NCBI GenBank assembly: GCA_004555955.1
Contig: SFJG01000068.1
Coordinates: forward strand, 1 to 10,891
Source: Bacteroidales bacterium
GTDB taxonomy: Bacteria > Bacteroidota > Bacteroidia > Bacteroidales > Muribaculaceae
Reading direction: 5' to 3'
DNA: 10,891 bases
Under the pieces are notes generated by a model. That model ran no database searches and was not told where the DNA came from. It saw nothing but the letters and a program-made list of their open reading frames with translations. Positions 7,521 through 10,891 of the stretch are shown one piece after another; within the stretch, counting starts at the first letter, position 1, and each line of letters starts with the position of its first letter. The translations under genes were made by a program, and so were the position numbers.

Positions 7521-7557
7521 AAAACAAAAAAACGAGCCGAACTCAGCCGACTCGTTT
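7521..7557 (-). terminator. Intrinsic terminator of fabD
   Basis: On the minus strand AAACGAGTCGG (7557 to 7547) pairs with TCGGCTCGTTT (7540 to 7530), an 11-base stem with two G.U pairs and a six-base loop, followed by TTTTTGTTTT (7530 to 7521). It starts 56 bases after the fabD stop and separates fabD from the SPFH operon. Confidence 0.8.
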
Positions 7558-7612
7558 GTTTTGTCATTTTTGTCCGACAGGATTTTACCGACCTGCCCGA
7601 CATTTCGCTTAC

Positions 7613-8491
7613 TTACTGCTTGCCGGAAGTTGCCACTTCGCGGTTAATCTTCTTAACCAAGCCTTGAAGCACCGTGCCGGGACCGAGTTCCACGAACTCG
7701 TCTGCACCATCGGCTATCATTGCTTGCACAATTTGTGTCCACTTTACCGGTGCGGTAAGTTGCGCGATAAGGTTCTCCTTGATTTCGTTCGAATCTGTGT
7801 GAGGAAGCGCGTCAACGTCTTGATATACAGGACATACAGGTGTCGAGAATTGCGCCTTGTTGATTGCCTCGGCAAGCTCTTCGTGTGCCGGCTGCATCAA
7901 CGGTGAGTGGAATGCACCTCCCACCTTCAAGGGCACTGCACGACGTGCACCTGCTGCCGTTGCTTTCTCGCAAGCGGCTGCCACGCCTTCGTTTGTTCCC
8001 GAAATAACAACCTGACCCGGGCAGTTATAGTTCGCCGGTGCCACGATGTCGTCTACTTCAGCACATACAGCCTCTACCTGCTCGTTTGTCAAACCGAGAA
8101 CGGCTGCCATTGTCGACGGTTTAGCCTCACATGCCTTTTGCATTGCCATTGCACGTGTTGCCACAAGACGAAGTCCGTCCTCGAAAGAAAGGGCTCCGGC
8201 TGCCACAAGTGCAGAAAATTCACCCAAAGAGTGTCCGGCAACCATATCCGGCTTAAACTCGTCGCCCAATGTCTTGGCGAGGATGACTGAATGAAGGAAA
8301 ATTGCCGGCTGAGTAACCTTAGTCTGACGAAGGTCTTCTTCTGTGCCGTTAAACATCAAATCAGTGATGCGGAAACCTAAAATCTCGTTCGCTTTTTCGA
8401 ACATTTCTTTTGCAACTGCGTTGGTTTCGTACAAGTCCTTGCCCATACCAACGAATTGCGCCCCTTGTCCGGGAAATACAAATGCTTTCAT
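7613..8491 (-). CDS. fabD: Malonyl-CoA:acyl carrier protein transacylase FabD
   Basis: 292 residues, close to the usual length of about 300. FabD moves the malonyl group from CoA to the phosphopantetheine of acyl carrier protein, supplying the two-carbon donor for fatty acid synthesis in the cytoplasm. Family signs in order: FPGQGAQ (6-12) at the N-terminus; nucleophile motif GHSLGE with Ser88; the substrate-carboxylate Arg in ATRAMAMQ (Arg113); the catalytic His in FHSPLMQPA (His195); Gln244 in AQLTAPVKW; and the C-terminal ELGPGTVLQGLVKK. All expected catalytic residues are present. The ATG at 8491 starts right at the conserved FVFPGQG strand. It stands alone here, with its own promoter and terminator, not in a fab/acpP cluster. 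Confidence 0.97.
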   Translation of the reverse strand: MKAFVFPGQGAQFVGMGKDLYETNAVAKEMFEKANEILGFRITDLMFNGTEEDLRQTKVTQPAIFLHSVILAKTLGDEFKPDMVAGHSLGEFSALVAAGALSFEDGLRLVATRAMAMQKACEAKPSTMAAVLGLTNEQVEAVCAEVDDIVAPANYNCPGQVVISGTNEGVAAACEKATAAGARRAVPLKVGGAFHSPLMQPAHEELAEAINKAQFSTPVCPVYQDVDALPHTDSNEIKENLIAQLTAPVKWTQIVQAMIADGADEFVELGPGTVLQGLVKKINREVATSGKQ

Positions 8492-8524
8492 TACTTATTT
8501 TTTAGTTACTTACATTTCAGACTG

Positions 8525-8556
8525 CAAAAGTACAAAATAAATTGATAAATGGCAAA
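8525..8556 (-). promoter_or_regulatory. Bacteroidota-type promoter of fabD
   Basis: On the minus strand TTTG (8556 to 8553) is followed after exactly 20 bases by TACTTTTG (8532 to 8525), matching both consensus boxes fully. The start codon is 34 bases past the -7 box. The short leader is A-rich before the ATG and has no Shine-Dalgarno. Confidence 0.8.
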
Positions 8557-8579
8557 CAACAGTCAAGGATGAGTCGATG

Positions 8580-8741
8580 TGCTGATTATCTACATTACAC
8601 GGAGCGGTCGTAGGGTCGCGCCTCGGTGCGACCGGACAGGCGTGTGGATGTAAACCAGGTTGCTGATTATCTACATAATACGGAGCGTACGTAGGGTCGC
8701 GCCTTGGTGCGACCAGGTAGGCGTGTGGAAGCCAATTGGGT
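8580..8741. repeat. Two tandem copies of an 81-base repeat
   Basis: Positions 8580-8650 and 8661-8731 agree at 62 of 71 bases by my count, with a period of 81. Each begins TGCTGATTATCTACAT and contains one copy of the GGTCGC...GCGACC hairpin element (8607-8635 and 8689-8717) followed by AGGCGTGTGGA. This begins the gene-free stretch 8557-9624. Confidence 0.85.
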
Positions 8742-8760
8742 TATCGTCAAGATGCAAGCT
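8689..8760. repeat. 72-base dispersed direct repeat, copy 1
   Basis: Matches 9106-9177 at 66 of 72 bases by my count. It joins the hairpin element to the block GCCAATTGGGTTATCG and the word CAAGATGCAAG. The last word recurs a third time at 8793-8803 as part of GTCAAGATGCAAGCTT. Copies of composite units like this suggest duplication of whole repeat cassettes rather than independent hairpins. Confidence 0.85.
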
Positions 8761-8817
8761 CTCCACTCTTACCTCTTACCTCTCGTTAACGTCAAGATGC
8801 AAGCTTGGAGAGCTTGC
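8754..8817. repeat. 12-base perfect inverted repeat around a pyrimidine-rich loop
   Basis: GCAAGCTCTCCA (8754-8765) is the exact reverse complement of TGGAGAGCTTGC (8806-8817). The 40-base loop holds CTTACCTCTTACCTCTC and the second CAAGATGCAAG word. Confidence 0.75.
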
Positions 8818-8830
8818 GGCACTCTGTTAA

Positions 8831-8860
8831 CCCCACCTTGACGCTTGCGGCTAGGTGGGG
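8831..8860. repeat. CCCCAC/GTGGGG hairpin, copy 1
   Basis: CCCCACCT (8831-8838) pairs with AGGTGGGG (8853-8860). It is flanked by TTAA and ACAGA just like the copy at 9244-9273, so the two are related elements, not chance palindromes. Neither strand has a clear T run after it. Confidence 0.75.
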
Positions 8861-8881
8861 ACAGACGCACCCCCAAAGACT

Positions 8882-8916
8882 ACAATGAGCTAAATTGCAT
8901 AGATTTTGCTCATTGT
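8882..8916. repeat. 9-base inverted repeat
   Basis: ACAATGAGC (8882-8890) pairs with GCTCATTGT (8908-8916). The 17-base loop is A+T-rich and can pair further (AAAT with ATTT). The word TCGGAGA follows at 8927-8933. Confidence 0.65.
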
Positions 8917-8960
8917 CCGTGCTAAGTCGGAGACTTTGCAAAACGAAAAACCATCGCCTG

Positions 8961-8987
8961 GTAGGTCGCAGCAAGCCGCGACCCTAC
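8961..8987 (-). repeat. Inverted copy of the GGTCGC...GCGACC hairpin element with a compensatory change
   Basis: Read on the minus strand this is GTAGGGTCGCGGCTTGCTGC then GACCTAC. Against the other five copies (core GGTCGCGCCTTGGTGCGACC) it differs at two bases that face each other in the stem: a C-G pair has become G-C. The stem is thus unchanged although the sequence differs. Confidence 0.75.
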
Positions 8988-9030
8988 TCTGCTTATTTTC
9001 AACATGATACATCACAGAAAACACCATTCG

Positions 9031-9142
9031 GTCGTAGGGTCGCGCCTCGGTGCGACCGGCAGGCGTGGTCGTAGGGTCGCGCCTCAGTGCGACCGGCAGG
9101 CGTGGTCGTAGGGTCGCGCCTTGGTGCGACCGGGTAGGCGTG
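9031..9142. repeat. Three tandem copies of a 37-38-base hairpin repeat
   Basis: Units begin at 9031, 9068 and 9105 (37, 37 and 38 bases). Each starts GTCGTAGGGTCGCGCC, contains the stem GGTCGCGCC/GGTGCGACC with one G.U pair, and ends AGGCGTG. Differences are confined to the loop (CTCGG, CTCAG, CTTGG) and the linker. There are no unique spacers, so this is not a CRISPR array. A related fragment GTAGGGTCG occurs at 188-196. Confidence 0.9.
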
Positions 9143-9177
9143 GGGATGCCAATTGGGTTATCGCCAAGATGCAAGTT
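9106..9177. repeat. 72-base dispersed direct repeat, copy 2
   Basis: Second copy of the cassette at 8689-8760 (offset 417). It overlaps the last unit of the tandem array and carries GCCAATTGGGTTATCG and CAAGATGCAAG after it. Confidence 0.85.
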
Positions 9178-9181
9178 TGGA

Positions 9182-9210
9182 CCGCAGCCGTGTCGTAGAT
9201 ACGGCTGTGG
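9182..9210. repeat. 10-base hairpin
   Basis: CCGCAGCCGT (9182-9191) pairs with ACGGCTGTGG (9201-9210) with one G.T pair and a nine-base loop. A smaller hairpin, GTCTC-GGA-GAGAC (9216-9228), follows at once and contains the TCGGAGA word. Confidence 0.7.
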
Positions 9211-9243
9211 TGGCTGTCTCGGAGAGACTGCAATCATGATTAA

Positions 9244-9273
9244 CCCCACGTTCAGCCTCGGCTTAACGTGGGG
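9244..9273. repeat. CCCCAC/GTGGGG hairpin, copy 2
   Basis: CCCCACGTT (9244-9252) pairs with AACGTGGGG (9265-9273), and after one mismatch AGC pairs with GCT around the loop CTCG. Flanks TTAA and ACAGA match the copy at 8831-8860. The stem resembles the terminator at 131-165. Confidence 0.8.
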
Positions 9274-9284
9274 ACAGAGCTGCC

Positions 9285-9411
9285 GAGTAGATAATCGAGC
9301 TTCGGAGATGCTCGGTTGTGATAGCATAGAGGAATGCCTATATATACCGTGGATTCCCACATTCTCTATCACGACCGACCCTCTCCGAGGCTCGCCCACA
9401 TTATAGTACTC
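9285..9411. repeat. 127-base imperfect palindrome, MITE-like or structured RNA
   Basis: The arm 9296-9324 matches the reverse complement of 9366-9394 at 25 of 29 bases. The palindrome extends outward with small gaps (GAGTA at 9285 against TACTC ending at 9411) and inward (ATAGAGGAATG against CATTCTCTAT). The centre has TATATATA. It contains no coding capacity. There is also a competing local hairpin, ATAATCGAGC (9291-9300) with GCTCGGTTGT (9310-9319). Confidence 0.75.
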
Positions 9412-9417
9412 TTTTCA

Positions 9418-9448
9418 CCGGGTTAAGTACCTCCGGCACTGAACCCGG
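9418..9448. repeat. CCGGGTT/AACCCGG hairpin
   Basis: CCGGGTT (9418-9424) pairs with AACCCGG (9442-9448), directly after the long palindrome. A further small hairpin GCGTC-TCC-GACGC follows at 9466-9478. Confidence 0.6.
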
Positions 9449-9482
9449 CGTTAGCCACAATCGACGCGTCTCCGACGCTTTG

Positions 9483-9515
9483 CATCATCATCGTATCTTC
9501 GACACGATGATGATG
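9483..9515. repeat. 12-base perfect stem hairpin CATCATCATCGT
   Basis: CATCATCATCGT (9483-9494) is the exact reverse complement of ACGATGATGATG (9504-9515). TC and GA pair again inside after one mismatch, leaving the loop TTC. No T run follows on either strand. Confidence 0.8.
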
Positions 9516-9555
9516 TCCTCTCATCCACTCATCCCACGTTCCTCTCACCTGTATA

Positions 9556-9600
9556 CCTCTTGCCACAAGAGGCCGCCCGACGGAATCAGACAGCCTCTTG
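9556..9600 (-). repeat. Two mutually exclusive hairpins just past the surface-protein gene
   Basis: CAAGAGG (9566-9572) can pair with CCTCTTG (9556-9562), or, as CAAGAGGC (9566-9573), with GCCTCTTG (9593-9600). The latter lies 25 bases past the stop at 9625 and could slow RNA decay or transcription, but I see no T run for a standard terminator. Confidence 0.5.
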
Positions 9601-9624
9601 AGATCTATGAAATTTTCATTTTTC

Positions 9625-10890
9625 TTATTCAATCACACACCGAACATAACATGCATCCGATGCAAAGGTAGATGGTGTAGACCAAACCGTAACAGTTTTA
9701 CCGTTAACTTTTTTAGTAATAGCATTTCTATAAGTACCAACTATATTAGCTCCTCTCATTTCAGCAAAGCCCAATGTAATATAATTAATATCCCAGCCTA
9801 AGAATCCTGACTGAAGCGTTGGGTCAGCTACTGGATTAAGTGGGTCATCTACTCTATAACGCGCCCAATATACCGAACCATTCTGCAAGTATATGTCATA
9901 ATACAAAGGAGCATTAATAGCACTGGATTGAGGCATCTCAACGGCACGTTGTGCATATTTCAAGTGTGCGCCTCTCTCAAACCACGGATTCGTATATGAA
10001 TCTTTTGCATTTACGAATGAATAGGCGCTATTATGGTCAAATGCTATACGACGACCAAAGCCGGTTGCTCCAATCGGTAAGAATATTTGAGTAGCTGTTG
10101 ACTTATCATAGACAAAGCATCCACGCATACCTTTTACTTCTCCCTGATTTATATACTGAACAGCATCTTCATTAAGAAGCGTTTCAGTACATTCATCACC
10201 ATAAAGTATACCATATCCGCGGTCATTGGTTGGAACCGCCAATGTTTGCCATTGAGCCACAGTCGCAACTTTCATCGTAGAGAACGAATCATTGAGGAGT
10301 CGTTTCCACCAAATATCATCCCATTTTGCCGATGTACCGTTTGCTAAATCAAACGATGCCGAAGTACCGTCACTTATAAACTCATATTCACTAACCGGCT
10401 TCGGATTGTATGACTTAAATTCACCACATTTCGCATCACGCACTGCAGAATTCTGCGGTGCCGACTCTATAGTAGGCCAAGCAGGATTGCGAACATAACG
10501 AGAAAGGAACGCCATTTCTGTCGTGCCGGGCTTATAAAAACCATAACCATCGCGGAGGTTGTTCGAAGCCAAGATGGCTTGGTCTTCGTTACCAAACTTG
10601 AACATAGAGCCTTCCTCTGTCGGAGTAGCGACTTCGACACCTTTAGCGTATTGATTGCCCGTACACCACTTAAACGACTGCCCGGGGAATTGCGTCGGAG
10701 CATAGCCTTGGCGGCAGAAGATATAGTGGATACAGTTGTTATTGTGATAGCGCACTTCGATAACAGCATATCGGCTCTCAGTACTTGCTATTGTAGATTT
10801 TGGTCTATAATAGAAATCGATGAACGAATTTTCAGTACCTTTTATTGTTTCGCCCACTGAATAGGTTGCTCCATCCTTAGAAAGTTCAAC
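9625..10890 (-). CDS. C-terminal part of a probable Bacteroidales surface protein (partial)
   Basis: At least 421 residues; the frame is open to the right edge, so the true start is outside. A GTG at 10857 lies inside the frame and is not a convincing start. The visible part is rich in Tyr, Trp, Asn and Gly and has few long helices, as in beta-rich secreted proteins. The segment MKVATVAQWQTLAVPT, later RGCFVYDKSTATQIFLPIGA then TGFGRR, then a Trp/Tyr-rich end, recalls the C-terminal domains of Bacteroidales surface lipoproteins (FISUMP- or fimbrillin-associated types), where a 'choose, then describe' layout is common; I hold this weakly. Base composition is more A+T-rich than the SPFH operon, and a repeat-rich region follows, which fits an accessory, possibly acquired gene. 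The N-terminal signal peptide cannot be judged. Confidence 0.7.
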   Translation of the reverse strand, partial: VELSKDGATYSVGETIKGTENSFIDFYYRPKSTIASTESRYAVIEVRYHNNNCIHYIFCRQGYAPTQFPGQSFKWCTGNQYAKGVEVATPTEEGSMFKFGNEDQAILASNNLRDGYGFYKPGTTEMAFLSRYVRNPAWPTIESAPQNSAVRDAKCGEFKSYNPKPVSEYEFISDGTSASFDLANGTSAKWDDIWWKRLLNDSFSTMKVATVAQWQTLAVPTNDRGYGILYGDECTETLLNEDAVQYINQGEVKGMRGCFVYDKSTATQIFLPIGATGFGRRIAFDHNSAYSFVNAKDSYTNPWFERGAHLKYAQRAVEMPQSSAINAPLYYDIYLQNGSVYWARYRVDDPLNPVADPTLQSGFLGWDINYITLGFAEMRGANIVGTYRNAITKKVNGKTVTVWSTPSTFASDACYVRCVIE

Positions 10891-10891
10891 C

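Noticed and set aside
9031..9142. CRISPR-like array
   Set aside because: Units are directly adjacent, without unique spacers, and no cas gene is nearby.
8890..9399. Open frame of 169 codons on the minus strand across the repeats
   Set aside because: It is made of the hairpin repeats, is rich in Arg and Pro with no domain, and its sequence simply follows the palindromes.
9050..9406. Open frame of 118 codons on the plus strand
   Set aside because: It lies in the same repeats and overlaps the frame on the other strand; no start signal.
9423..9632. 69-codon minus-strand frame after the surface-protein gene
   Set aside because: It needs a TTG start, runs through three hairpins (for example HHH and MMM come from the 9483-9515 stem), and has no recognisable domain.
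10855..10857. GTG as start of the surface protein
   Set aside because: The frame stays open to the window edge and the residues before it (ELSKDGATYS) look like normal coding sequence.

Overview
The window looks like chromosomal DNA of a gut-type member of the Bacteroidales (Bacteroidota). Reasons: promoters fit the Bacteroidota pattern TTTG-N19-21-TAnnTTTG (best example before fabD); most starts lack a Shine-Dalgarno sequence; the gene entering at the left edge begins like the AAA-ATPase-like/PD-(D/E)XK nuclease proteins that are abundant in this order; and the intergenic DNA carries GTAGGGTCGC...GCGACC hairpin repeats. A Muribaculaceae- or Prevotella-like source is a guess from style only. 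Every gene I accept is on the minus strand.

Layout in the direction of transcription (right to left): (1) 9625-10890, the C-terminal part of a probable surface protein, more A+T-rich than its neighbours and cut by the window edge. (2) 8557-9624, about 1.1 kb without a credible gene, packed with hairpins, tandem repeats and dispersed repeats. (3) 7613-8491, fabD (malonyl-CoA:ACP transacylase), with its own promoter and intrinsic terminator. (4) 7290-7520, a leader with hairpins and a weak promoter candidate. (5) 219-7289, a tightly packed six-gene operon. (6) An intrinsic terminator at 115-165, then a promoter and the first 19 codons of the next gene at 1-58.

The six-gene operon is the most interesting part. 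In order it encodes: an SPFH-domain protein with four C-terminal zinc ribbons (COG4260/YdjI type); a four-helix membrane protein with a cytoplasmic helical tail; a 697-residue coiled-coil protein with one membrane segment, a nearly pure Glu/Asp linker and a C-terminal zinc ribbon; two diverged paralogous coiled-coil proteins sharing the motif RIxQLDQPVF; and a beta-helix-like protein resembling bactofilins. Gaps are -4 to 36 bases. Only the SPFH protein has a clear family. My inference is a membrane-anchored scaffold or membrane-stress assembly, loosely comparable with ydjGHI of Bacillus subtilis but with a different set of partners. No enzyme is recognisable among the six.

The repeat region holds a second discovery candidate: a 20-base hairpin element in six copies, one inverted and carrying a compensatory base-pair change, which suggests the fold itself is kept. 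A 127-base imperfect palindrome and a recurring TCGGAGA word accompany it. Related elements also occur in the terminator of the operon.
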